From JADJDM01 sp044352985 (lineage in GTDB: Bacteria; Bacteroidota; Bacteroidia; B-17B0; Aurantibacillaceae): DNA of 64,000 nt. The stretch is from assembly GCA_044352985.1 (NCBI GenBank), contig JBILCU010000006.1, positions 62,001 to 126,000 on the forward strand. The letters are read 5' to 3'. Under the pieces are notes generated by a model. That model did no database searches. It was not told the origin of the DNA and saw only the letters and a program-made list of their open reading frames with translations. Both the position numbers and the translations under genes were made by a program. This document shows positions 9,332 to 17,076 of this stretch, piece after piece (position 1 is the stretch's first letter; each line of letters starts with the position of its first letter).

Positions 9332-10867
9332 TTACCCAGCCCATCCCGATCGATCTAAACTTCTGTATTGAATTGCCTCAGCAACATGAAGCGTTTCTAT
9401 ATTTTCAGAATGATCTAAATCAGCAATGGTACGAGCAACTTTTAAAATGCGGTCGTACGCTCGTGCTGACAACCCCAATTTTTCCATTGCATTTTTAAGC
9501 AAAACAGAACTTGCTTCATTTAATTTACAAAACACTTGTAAGTCTTTTGTGCGTAATTGCGCATTGCTATGCATACCCGTCCTATTATTAAAACGTTCTT
9601 TTTGAATTTTCCTTGCTTTAATCACGCGTAATTTAATGTCTCTGCTCTTTTCTCTTGCAGGAGCTTTTGAGAGTTCGGAGAATGGTACAGGTGTTACCTC
9701 AACATGCAAATCAATTCTATCTAGTAATGGTCCTGAAATTTTGTTCAGGTATTTTTGTACAACACCTGGGCCGCAAACACATTGTTTTTCAGGATGATTG
9801 TAAAATCCACACGGACAAGGATTCATACTTGCAATTAACATAAAGCCTGCGGGATATTCAACTGTGTTTTTTGCTCGTGAAATGGTTACCACTCTATCTT
9901 CGAGTGGCTGGCGCATAACTTCGAGAACGGTACGTTTAAACTCAGGAAGTTCATCTAAAAACAAAACACCGTTATGCGCCAATGAAATTTCGCCGGGCTG
10001 AGGGTTTCCTCCTCCACCTACAAGTGCAACATCAGAAATTGTATGATGTGGTGAACGAAATGGGCGTTGCTGAATTAATCCGGCATGTTTGCTCAGCTTA
10101 CCTGCAACACTATGAATTTTTGTAGTTTCAAGCGCTTCCTGAATGCTTAATTCGGGAAGTATAGAAGGCAATCTTTTTGATAACATTGTTTTTCCTGCTC
10201 CGGGCGGACCAATCAGAATCACATTATGCCCACCTGCAGCTGCAATTTCAAGTGCACGCTTGATGTTATCTTGCCCACGTACATCACAAAAATCAAAATC
10301 ATAATGTTGTTGATTTTGATCATTATCTTCACGTTTAAAAGTTGCTTTTTCCAATTCACCTTCATCATTCAAAAATCGAATGATTTGAAGCATGTTTTCT
10401 GCGCCATAAACTTCGAGTCCTTCTACAACTGATGCCTCTGCTGTATTTTGTTTAGGCAAAATAATTCCTTTGAAGCCATCTTCTTTTGCTTTAATAGCAA
10501 TTGGCAAAACTCCTCTAATTGGTCGTAATTCACCATCGAGTGATAATTCACCCATGATTACATAATCATTTAATAATTCAATTTTTAATTGCTCAGATGC
10601 TGCAAGAATTCCGATTGCAATACTTAAATCATACGCCGCGCCTTCTTTACGAATATCGGCGGGAGCCATGTTAACAGTAATACTTTTACCCGGCATTTTA
10701 TAACCACAATTTTTTATAGCTGCAATAATTCGTTGTTGACTTTCTTTTACTGCGCTATCGGGTAAACCCACGAGAAAAAAATTTATTCCCGTGGTCATGT
10801 TTACTTCAATTGTAATTTGAGTTGCGTTAATTCCGGTTACCGCGTAACCGTAGGTTTTTACAAGCAT
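9332..10867 (-). CDS. comM: YifB/ComM family Mg-chelatase-like AAA+ ATPase
   Basis: 511 aa with the three parts of the YifB/ComM family. The N-terminal Lon-protease-like (ChlI) domain carries VGLPDSAVKESQQRI and VNMAPADIRKEG. The AAA+ core has Walker A GPPGAGKTMLSKR near residue 219, FRSPHHTISDVALVGGG, Walker B LFLDELPEFKR, and a cysteine-rich NPCPCGFYNHPEKQCVCGP segment. The C-terminal Mg-chelatase lid contains LSARAYDRILKVARTIADL. ComM homologues are branch-migration helicases promoting integration of DNA taken up in natural transformation. Convergent with the ALDH-like gene (7-base gap), and downstream of the SSB genes on the same strand. Confidence 0.92.
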   Translation of the reverse strand: MLVKTYGYAVTGINATQITIEVNMTTGINFFLVGLPDSAVKESQQRIIAAIKNCGYKMPGKSITVNMAPADIRKEGAAYDLSIAIGILAASEQLKIELLNDYVIMGELSLDGELRPIRGVLPIAIKAKEDGFKGIILPKQNTAEASVVEGLEVYGAENMLQIIRFLNDEGELEKATFKREDNDQNQQHYDFDFCDVRGQDNIKRALEIAAAGGHNVILIGPPGAGKTMLSKRLPSILPELSIQEALETTKIHSVAGKLSKHAGLIQQRPFRSPHHTISDVALVGGGGNPQPGEISLAHNGVLFLDELPEFKRTVLEVMRQPLEDRVVTISRAKNTVEYPAGFMLIASMNPCPCGFYNHPEKQCVCGPGVVQKYLNKISGPLLDRIDLHVEVTPVPFSELSKAPAREKSRDIKLRVIKARKIQKERFNNRTGMHSNAQLRTKDLQVFCKLNEASSVLLKNAMEKLGLSARAYDRILKVARTIADLDHSENIETLHVAEAIQYRSLDRSGWAG

Positions 10868-10933
10868 AGTTTTTGAATAGTTTTTAATGTTGGTTTAGAG
10901 AGCCTCAACCACCGTATTTAATTTTTTATTTCA

Positions 10934-11269
10934 TCACGCTTTTCCAATAATAACCAAATCCTTTGCTCTAATCTCAGATATGGTTTGCGTAATTCCTTCT
11001 TTACTTTTTTTGTTACGTGTAATCAGTTTGCCAGCAATTTGAATTTCAGCCCCTTTAGTAATTGTGTTTTCACTTAACTCTGCTAATCGTCCGTTTAGCA
11101 CTACTTTGTGCCAAATCGTTAACCGTTTAATTTTTCCGTCGCTTGTTTTTATAAACTCATGTGTAGCTAGAGAAAGAAAAGCCATTTTTTTATTATTTGC
11201 TATTGTTTTAACTGTTGGTTGAGTTCCTACATTTCCTGATAATGTAATTTTATTGATGCTATTTTTCAT
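10934..11269 (-). CDS. Single-stranded DNA-binding protein paralogue 3 (no acidic tail)
   Basis: 111-aa OB-fold SSB: NKITLSGNVGTQPTVKTI at the N-terminus, LTIWHKVVLNGRLAELSE in the middle and KGAEIQIAGKLITR, ending IRAKDLVIIGKA. It is the most diverged of three consecutive genes of identical length: the T-WHN motif of its neighbours is IWHK and the YTDK turn is KKSK. It lacks the Gln/Gly-rich linker and the acidic DDDIPF-like tip through which SSB recruits repair and replication proteins. It sits 70 bases after paralogue 2 and is probably co-transcribed. It may be a specialised or decoy SSB rather than the replicative one. Confidence 0.85.
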   Translation of the reverse strand: MKNSINKITLSGNVGTQPTVKTIANNKKMAFLSLATHEFIKTSDGKIKRLTIWHKVVLNGRLAELSENTITKGAEIQIAGKLITRNKKSKEGITQTISEIRAKDLVIIGKA

Positions 11270-11339
11270 TTTTATTATTATTAAACTGTTATTTATTAAT
11301 TAGAATTTAAGAAGTTATGTTGTTTTGTTTCAATTGATT

Positions 11340-11675
11340 TTAAGCTTTCCCCATAATGATTACGCCATTTGCTAAAATTTCTGTACTGTAACGCAATACT
11401 CCGTTTTTATCAGTATAATTTCTATTAATCAGTTTGCCATCAATAGCAATTTCAGCACCTTTGTTTAATTGAAGTTCAGCAAGTTCTGCTAGTTTGCCCC
11501 ATAACACAATATTATGCCAAGTGGTCTGTGTAACTTTTTCCCCTTTTGCATTTTTATACACTTCATTGCTTGCTAAATAAATTCTTGCTACTTTTTTGTT
11601 TTCCGCAATTTGTTTTACTTCCGGTGCTTTGCTCACATTACCAATTAAGGTTACTTTGTTTTTGATTGTATTCAT
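11340..11675 (-). CDS. Single-stranded DNA-binding protein paralogue 2 (no acidic tail)
   Basis: 111 aa with the typical SSB OB-fold blocks NKVTLIGNVSKAPEVKQI, TTWHNIVLWGKLAELAE and KGAEIAIDGKLINRNYTDK, ending at ILANGVIIMGKA. Closely related to the upstream paralogue 1 and the same length to the residue. The acidic C-terminal protein-interaction tip is absent. Its start ATG is 36 bases from the stop of paralogue 1, consistent with one transcript carrying all three. DNA binding is a family inference; the division of labour among the copies is unknown. Confidence 0.88.
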   Translation of the reverse strand: MNTIKNKVTLIGNVSKAPEVKQIAENKKVARIYLASNEVYKNAKGEKVTQTTWHNIVLWGKLAELAELQLNKGAEIAIDGKLINRNYTDKNGVLRYSTEILANGVIIMGKA

Positions 11676-11711
11676 TATTGTTATTTTTTAAAATTAATTG
11701 ACGAAGATTTT

Positions 11712-12047
11712 TTACGCTTTTCCTAATACCACTAATTCACTTGCCTGTATTTCCGTGATGTATCTTTTTATCCCGTCTTTGTCGGTGTACGATCTGTTTA
11801 TTAATTTACCTTCAATAGCTACTTCTGAACCTTTTTTTAATATTTTCTCTGCAATATCAGCAAGCTGACCCCACATGATTACATTGTGCCAAGTAGTATC
11901 TGTAACGCGCTCCCCTTTTTGATTTTTATATACTTCATTTGTTGCGATAGACACACGAGCTAATTTTTTATTGTTTTCTAAAGATTTAATTTCAGGTGCG
12001 TTACCTAAGTTGCCGATTAATGTTACTTTGTTTTTAATTGAGTTCAT
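11712..12047 (-). CDS. ssb: Single-stranded DNA-binding protein paralogue 1 (no acidic tail)
   Basis: First gene of the SSB triplet. 111 aa: NKVTLIGNLGNAPEIKSL, VSIATNEVYKNQKG, TTWHNVIMWGQLADIAEK, KGSEVAIEGKLINRSYTDK and a C-terminal EIQASELVVLGKA. It is the most consensus-like of the three and keeps the WHN and NRSYTDK positions of short SSBs. The usual flexible linker and acidic tip are missing, so it is unlikely to be the main replicative SSB, which would be expected elsewhere. A plausible promoter lies 80 bases upstream, and a sigma-like gene is divergent. Confidence 0.9.
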   Translation of the reverse strand: MNSIKNKVTLIGNLGNAPEIKSLENNKKLARVSIATNEVYKNQKGERVTDTTWHNVIMWGQLADIAEKILKKGSEVAIEGKLINRSYTDKDGIKRYITEIQASELVVLGKA

Positions 12048-12371
12048 GATTTTTGTTTTTTAATTGTTTTACTTTATTAATTTTTGTCCGTTTTGATTTA
12101 AGGCGCCTCTCAAAATTTGACGATGCAAAGTAACAACGAGAAAAAACCAGGATTCGGTTAATAAATAGTTATATACGGATATAGGCAATTGTATTCGCTT
12201 GTTGTCGTCTTATGTGTTTGCTTATCAATAATTTATGATAATAGTGTAGTTTTATTCTTTAGGATAATTTTTAAAAAAGGATGAGTTTTCTATCTACACT
12301 AATTAAAAGTAATTTTAAAAAAAGGATACTTATTGTAACTTTTTTGTTTTTATGTTCGTCTTAGAAATCAA
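12048..12371. other. Intergenic region between the divergent SSB operon and sigma-like gene
   Basis: 324 AT-rich bases. A minus-strand -7-like TTACTTTG is recognisable (plus-strand 12126-12133). No hairpin, repeat or open frame worth calling was seen in the remainder. Confidence 0.5.
12126..12133 (-). promoter_or_regulatory. Possible -7 element for the SSB operon
   Basis: Reads TTACTTTG on the minus strand, one base from TAnnTTTG. No clear TTTG lies 19-20 bases upstream. It would leave a leader of about 70 bases before the first SSB gene. Confidence 0.35.
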
Positions 12372-12641
12372 ATGAATGTAAATGAATATAACCAATGTGT
12401 TGATCAGTATACCAATGCGGTAAATAGGTTCATTCTTAAGCAAATTCGCGATAAAGATTTTGCGAGAGATATCATTCAAGTTGCTTTCAAGAAAATGTGG
12501 AGAAAACTTGATTCAATAGATGTGCAAAAATCCAAAACATATTTATTTACTACAGCATATCACACATTAATAGATTTTACAAGAAAAGAAGCAAAAAAAT
12601 CAACAGTAGCGAAGAAAAACAATACGAACCATATCGATTAA
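12372..12641 (+). CDS. Short sigma-70 region-2-like protein (ECF-type, no region 4)
   Basis: 89 aa. The sequence fits region 2 of an ECF sigma factor: YTNAVNRFILKQIRDKDFARDIIQ (here split as RDKDFARDIIQVAFKKMW), SKTYLFTTAYHTLIDFTRKE and a basic end KKSTVAKKNN. A normal ECF factor continues for ~90 further residues containing the -35-binding region 4; here a TAA follows NHID and no region-4 helix-turn-helix appears in the next 100 bases in any plus frame. It is either a truncated relic or a stand-alone region 2 protein. The frame is clean and starts at an ATG. It is divergent from the SSB triplet, sharing 324 bases of upstream DNA. Confidence 0.65.
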   Translation: MNVNEYNQCVDQYTNAVNRFILKQIRDKDFARDIIQVAFKKMWRKLDSIDVQKSKTYLFTTAYHTLIDFTRKEAKKSTVAKKNNTNHID

Positions 12642-12716
12642 AATTAAAGAAGGGTTTAAAAGCCACTCTTTATTCACAATAAACCTTTTCGATTTAATTG
12701 TTTAATGATTCCAATT

Positions 12717-12740
12717 AAATTTTTACATAAGTAAAAATTT
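12717..12740 (-). terminator. Palindromic hairpin at the argS stop codon
   Basis: AAATTTTTAC, four-base loop, GTAAAAATTT: a perfect 10-bp inverted repeat that ends at the argS stop. It is AT-rich, so a weak terminator or mRNA 3' end protector; it could also serve the sigma-like gene from the other side. Confidence 0.4.
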
Positions 12741-14524
12741 TACATTCTGTCCGGAACCTGAATTCCGAGCAGTTTCATGCTGTTGCGGATTACTTGTCCA
12801 CATAGAAAAGACAAATGCATTCGTAAATTACGTAAAGTTTCATCTTGCTCTTTTAAAATGGTAACATCGTGGTAAAACTGATTGTAGTTTTTTGCTAGTT
12901 CGTAAACGTAATTTGCAACTAATGCCGGACTGTAATTTTTAGCGGCGTCTTCAATCACTATAGGAAAATGATGAATTGTTTTTATCAATTCTTTTTCTCT
13001 TTCGTGCAATTGCAATTGAGTAGAATTATTTTGTGGCTGCAAGTAATTTCCTTTACGTAAAACAGATTGAATACGCGCATACGTGTATTGTATAAACGGC
13101 CCGGTGTGCCCGTTAAAATCAATGCTTTCTTTCGGGTCAAAAAGCATTTTCTTTTTTGGGTCTACTTTTAAAATAAAATATTTTAAAGCGCCCAAACTAA
13201 TTGTTCTGTAAAGTTGATTGGCCTCCTGTTCGGTAAAGTCGTCTATTTTTCCTAACTCTTTTGTTGTTGATTCTGCAGTATCATACATCTCTTGAAGTAA
13301 ATCATCTGCATCCACAACAGTTCCCTCACGGCTTTTCATTTTGCCTTCAGGAAGTTCAACCATTCCATAGCTTAAATGGTAACATTCCTTTGCCCAACTG
13401 TAACCGAGTTTATCTAAAATTAAAAACAATACTTTAAAATGATAATCTTGCTCGTTACCCACTGTATAAATCATTTTAGTTACATCAGGGTGATTTTTAT
13501 AACGCAACACGGCTGTTCCAATATCCTGCGTAATGTAAACAGAAGTGCCATCAGAACGTTGAACCAGTTTATGATCTAAGCCGTTTGCGGTTAAATCAAT
13601 CCAAACAGAGCCATCTTCTTTTTGATAAAACACTTTTTTCTGCAGACCTTCAGTTACCATTTCTTTGCCCAGCAAATAGGTGTTACTCTCATAATAATTT
13701 GAATCAAAGTCAATTCCCAGCGTGGAATACGTTTGTTCAAATCCTTTGTAAACCCAATTATTCATGGTTTTCCAAAGCTCGATTACTTCTTTATCCCCGG
13801 CTTCCCACTTACGTAGCATATCCTGTACCGCTAACATAGAAGGTGCATTTTTTTCTGCAACATCTTTTGTGCTTCCACTATTCACTAATTGTTCTACTTC
13901 GCTTTTATAGATTTTATCAAAAGCAACATAATATTTTCCTACGAGGTGATCGCCTTTCATTCCACTTCTTTCTGGGGTTTCTCCGTTGCCGGTTTTTTGC
14001 CAAGCATACATGGATTTACAAATGTGAACCCCTCGGTCGTTTGTAATGCTAGTTTTGTGAACACGGTTACCATTAGCTTTTAATAACTCAGCAACTGAAT
14101 AACCCAATAGGTGATTTCGGATATGTCCTAAATGCAAAGGTTTATTAGTATTAGGAGAAGAATATTCCAATAACACTAAAGGAGAGTGTTCATCTACATT
14201 TTTGAATCCTAATTGTTCGGTAAAAAGCAATTGATTAAAATACTCCAACCAAAACGACTGACTTAATGAAATATTTAAAAACCCTTTTACAACATTAAAT
14301 TTCTCTATTGCAGAGCAAATTGATTTAACCTTCTCCCCTATTTCCTGTGCAGTTTGTTCCGGGCCTTTTTTAGATTGCTTTACATAAGGAAAAATTACTA
14401 AGGTAAAATCGCCTTCAAACTCTTTTTTAGTTTGCTGTAAAACAATTGTGTCTTCGTTAACCTGAAGCTGATATAATTCGTTTAAAGCTGATTTAATTGC
14501 TCCTCCTAATGTTGTTGTAATCAT
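12740..14524 (-). CDS. argS: Arginyl-tRNA synthetase
   Basis: Class I synthetase charging tRNA-Arg. The 594-aa protein has the N-terminal Add1 domain, then SSPNTNKPLHLGHIRNHLLG near residue 125 (the HIGH-type motif is HLGH). TSITNDRGVHICKSM follows, with the KMSKS-like EGKMKSREGTVV near 395. The C-terminal anticodon-binding DALR domain contains HLSFLCGQVIRNSMKLLGI. The length is normal. It is transcribed from its own region, with mqnD and mqnB upstream on the same strand (43-base gap to mqnD) and a palindromic hairpin at its end. Confidence 0.96.
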   Translation of the reverse strand: MITTTLGGAIKSALNELYQLQVNEDTIVLQQTKKEFEGDFTLVIFPYVKQSKKGPEQTAQEIGEKVKSICSAIEKFNVVKGFLNISLSQSFWLEYFNQLLFTEQLGFKNVDEHSPLVLLEYSSPNTNKPLHLGHIRNHLLGYSVAELLKANGNRVHKTSITNDRGVHICKSMYAWQKTGNGETPERSGMKGDHLVGKYYVAFDKIYKSEVEQLVNSGSTKDVAEKNAPSMLAVQDMLRKWEAGDKEVIELWKTMNNWVYKGFEQTYSTLGIDFDSNYYESNTYLLGKEMVTEGLQKKVFYQKEDGSVWIDLTANGLDHKLVQRSDGTSVYITQDIGTAVLRYKNHPDVTKMIYTVGNEQDYHFKVLFLILDKLGYSWAKECYHLSYGMVELPEGKMKSREGTVVDADDLLQEMYDTAESTTKELGKIDDFTEQEANQLYRTISLGALKYFILKVDPKKKMLFDPKESIDFNGHTGPFIQYTYARIQSVLRKGNYLQPQNNSTQLQLHEREKELIKTIHHFPIVIEDAAKNYSPALVANYVYELAKNYNQFYHDVTILKEQDETLRNLRMHLSFLCGQVIRNSMKLLGIQVPDRM

Positions 14525-14567
14525 AAAAAATTAAAAAGGTAAAGTTGCAAAAAGTTTAGGGAATATT

Positions 14568-15416
14568 TTAATTTTGATACACAAACAAATCCTGATTTAT
14601 TTGATTAACAAGATTTAATTCTTGTGCTTTTTGCATCATCAAGATAACAGCCTCTCTTCCTTTGTTTCCTAAATCAACTGAATAGTCATTAACATACAAT
14701 TGAATGTGTTGTTGCATTACTTTTGGATCCATCTCCTGGGCATGTTGTTTTATAAAGGGCATTACTTCTTCAGGGTGATCAAAAGCATATTGTACACTTT
14801 TTTTAATGATTCTGTCAATCTTTTGTTTTAGCTCATCCGAAAAATTACGTTTTATTACAATACCTCCAAGCGGTATAGGCGCATGAATAAGGCTTTCCCA
14901 GTATTCACCTAAATCAATTATTTTTTTTAGTCCTTTTTTTTGATAGGTAAATCGGTTTTCGTGGATGATTAATCCTGCATCAACGTCTTCATTAATCACT
15001 GCGTTTTCAATTTCTGAAAAAAGCATTTCTTTTTTATTGGTTGCTTGAGGTAAAGCAATGGATAATAAAAAATTAGCAGTGGTTAGTTTTCCAGGAATAG
15101 CAATATTAAGCCGATTTGAGCGCATATCCTCAAAACTAATATCACGCTTCGAAATGAGCAAAGGTCCGCAATTAAAGCCCAATGCGCTGCCTGCATTCAA
15201 TAATTGATAGGCATTACTTAAATGTGCAAATGCATGAAAACTTAATTTTGTACAATCCAAATTTCCTTCAACTGCCCAACGATTCAATGTTTCCACATCT
15301 TCCATGCGAACATCAAAATCTATCCCTTCTAAATCAATACGTTGATTTACGATGGCATCAAAAATAAAACAATCGTTTGGGCACGGACTAAAACCAAGGC
15401 TCAGTTTAGTTTTCAT
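14568..15416 (-). CDS. mqnD: 1,4-dihydroxy-6-naphthoate synthase MqnD (futalosine pathway)
   Basis: 282 aa. Starts LSLGFSPCPNDCFIFDAI, the SPCPND signature of the MqnA/MqnD periplasmic-binding-fold family; GSALGFNCGPLLISK and IPLGGIVIKRNF are typical of MqnD, which converts cyclic de-hypoxanthine futalosine to 1,4-dihydroxy-6-naphthoate during menaquinone synthesis. MqnA is the alternative, but adjacency to futalosine hydrolase and the N-terminal motif favour MqnD. The start overlaps the end of mqnB by 11 bases, so the two are translationally coupled. Confidence 0.9.
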   Translation of the reverse strand: MKTKLSLGFSPCPNDCFIFDAIVNQRIDLEGIDFDVRMEDVETLNRWAVEGNLDCTKLSFHAFAHLSNAYQLLNAGSALGFNCGPLLISKRDISFEDMRSNRLNIAIPGKLTTANFLLSIALPQATNKKEMLFSEIENAVINEDVDAGLIIHENRFTYQKKGLKKIIDLGEYWESLIHAPIPLGGIVIKRNFSDELKQKIDRIIKKSVQYAFDHPEEVMPFIKQHAQEMDPKVMQQHIQLYVNDYSVDLGNKGREAVILMMQKAQELNLVNQINQDLFVYQN

Positions 15417-16032
15417 GTAACTCGTTTATAATTTTTATTATTGAAGCATTTAAGTTTTTAATTGCCAAAGGTATATTCCACTCATTTGTATTTCTTTTCG
15501 TAACGTAATTTGAAATACTTCTAACTTGTAGATAGGGAATGTTTTCTTTTTCGCAAACCATAGCAATCGCTGCACCTTCCATACTTTCTACTTCCGCATC
15601 ATGAATGGATAAAAACTTCGTGATAGATTCTTCGTTACCATGAACGGTGTTTACGGTTGCTGCTTTTACTTTTTTAAGTTGCTGATACGTTTCACTTGAA
15701 ATCAAATTTTTATTTGAAAAAGTATGTGCTCCCGGTAAATTCATGTTCGAAAATGGGATAAACTCATTATCGTTTTCAGCACCCAGCTCAGCAAAACAAT
15801 CTACTTCAATTGCTGCAACTTCTCCAATAGTAAGTTGTTTATTAAATGCCCCTGCAATTCCTACGTTTATTACTAAATCATATTGATTAATTAATAATGC
15901 TTTAGTTAATGAATATGAAGTTAAAGCCATTCCTACTTCTGTAACAAGAAACTGAATTGAGTTTTTATTCTGAAAATACGACTTGATTTCAGCTATTTCA
16001 AATTCGGTAGCGGCAACAACTAATAAATTCAT
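15406..16032 (-). CDS. mqnB: Futalosine hydrolase MqnB
   Basis: 208-aa nucleoside-phosphorylase/MTAN-fold hydrolase. Visible blocks: LLVVAATEFEIAEIKSYF, VGMALTSYSLTKAL, LVINVGIAGAFNKQLTIGE (the purine nucleosidase VGIAG turn), and VESMEGAAIAMVCEKENIP near residue 145 followed by VRSISNYV, which hold the ribose-binding Met-Glu and catalytic Asp/Asn positions. In the futalosine pathway it removes hypoxanthine from futalosine. The MTAN/MTA-SAH nucleosidase alternative is disfavoured by the coupled mqnD. No promoter with high match; TAATTTTA lies just upstream of the start. Confidence 0.9.
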   Translation of the reverse strand: MNLLVVAATEFEIAEIKSYFQNKNSIQFLVTEVGMALTSYSLTKALLINQYDLVINVGIAGAFNKQLTIGEVAAIEVDCFAELGAENDNEFIPFSNMNLPGAHTFSNKNLISSETYQQLKKVKAATVNTVHGNEESITKFLSIHDAEVESMEGAAIAMVCEKENIPYLQVRSISNYVTKRNTNEWNIPLAIKNLNASIIKIINELHEN

Positions 16033-16059
16033 GGTGTAAAATTAGTTGTTTAAAATAAC

Positions 16060-17076
16060 TTACATATATACCGGACAACTTCTTTTCTTAGGAATAAAAA
16101 TGGAAGATTGCTTGAAGATGTAAATTACAGCAAATTCAATAGCGCCCCTGCGATTTGTTGCTGCTTTAAATGCAGAGTTGTTTACATCATAACTCACTCC
16201 AAACTGCCATTGTTTTACATCGTATCCTATGCGCGCAATTACAGCGTCTTTTAGCCTATAATATGAGCCTACGCTTACTGCTTGTTTTTCTGCAACATTA
16301 ATTACATAAGAAATGCGAGCCCCAAAAACGTTCTCCATAAATTTTCCTTGTCGTTGAAATAAGTATTCGGTTTGTAAATTTAACTTAGGTGAAAATGTTA
16401 TTCGATAAGCCAAATAAGAATTTATTTTTTGATCTAATTTAATTTCATCGTTTTTAAAGAAGGAAACTTTTGGACTTGTTAAGTGAGACATACTCAAACC
16501 AAGAGTTAAAACTGAAGATGGGGTAATAAGCATTTGAAACATGCCTCCAATATTCAAGTCAAAATAAGTTCTTTTTAAAATAGAATAATTTTCTCCGGTT
16601 GGTAACGCCGAATTATATGCGTCGCCATCCCACTGATTATCATAAGTTAATTTTGATGTACGAAAGCCAATATTGGAAAGCCCTGGCTGAACACCAAATC
16701 CGAAAAATATTGTTGAATCTTTTCCAGTGGTTTTATTGAAACTTAGGGGCAAATACAGTTGTGTAATTCCGTAACGGCCATCTCCCGAGACATCATTATT
16801 AAAAAGCAAACCGGCACCAAGGTTGTTTAGTGTATTATTTTTTATTGCCCGTTTTGCATCAAACGAAATTGATGTGGTAGAGTAAGAAACAGGAACAGTT
16901 GTCCACTGACTTCTATAATTAGCAACGCCACGATAATCACCATCAAAAAAACCTGTAAACGCAGGATTTAAATTTAATGGAGACATCCCAAACTGAGAAA
17001 AATGTATGTCCTGAGAACTTAATTTAAGCCCAAAAAACAAAAGCAATATAAGTAATATGTTTTTATTAAACATCAT
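16060..17076 (-). CDS. PorP/SprF family type IX secretion outer-membrane protein
   Basis: 338 aa with signal peptide (KNILLILLLFFGLKLSSQ) followed by DIHFSQFGMSPLNLNPAFTG and YRGVANYRSQW, the diagnostic start of PorP/SprF proteins. The rest alternates beta strands as in an outer-membrane barrel (GAGLLFNNDVSGDGRYG, QLYLPLSFNKTTGKDS). In Flavobacterium, SprF-type proteins are dedicated partners for export or anchoring of a SprB-type adhesin encoded next to them. Here the gene overlaps the end of the giant PKD adhesin gene (ATGA), so the two form a classical SprB-SprF-like pair transcribed together. The partner specificity is inference from position. Confidence 0.92.
   Translation of the reverse strand: MMFNKNILLILLLFFGLKLSSQDIHFSQFGMSPLNLNPAFTGFFDGDYRGVANYRSQWTTVPVSYSTTSISFDAKRAIKNNTLNNLGAGLLFNNDVSGDGRYGITQLYLPLSFNKTTGKDSTIFFGFGVQPGLSNIGFRTSKLTYDNQWDGDAYNSALPTGENYSILKRTYFDLNIGGMFQMLITPSSVLTLGLSMSHLTSPKVSFFKNDEIKLDQKINSYLAYRITFSPKLNLQTEYLFQRQGKFMENVFGARISYVINVAEKQAVSVGSYYRLKDAVIARIGYDVKQWQFGVSYDVNNSAFKAATNRRGAIEFAVIYIFKQSSIFIPKKRSCPVYM

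Noticed and set aside
12668..12676. TTATTCACA DnaA-box match downstream of the sigma-like gene
   Set aside because: A single box in AT-rich DNA is expected by chance and has no partner boxes.
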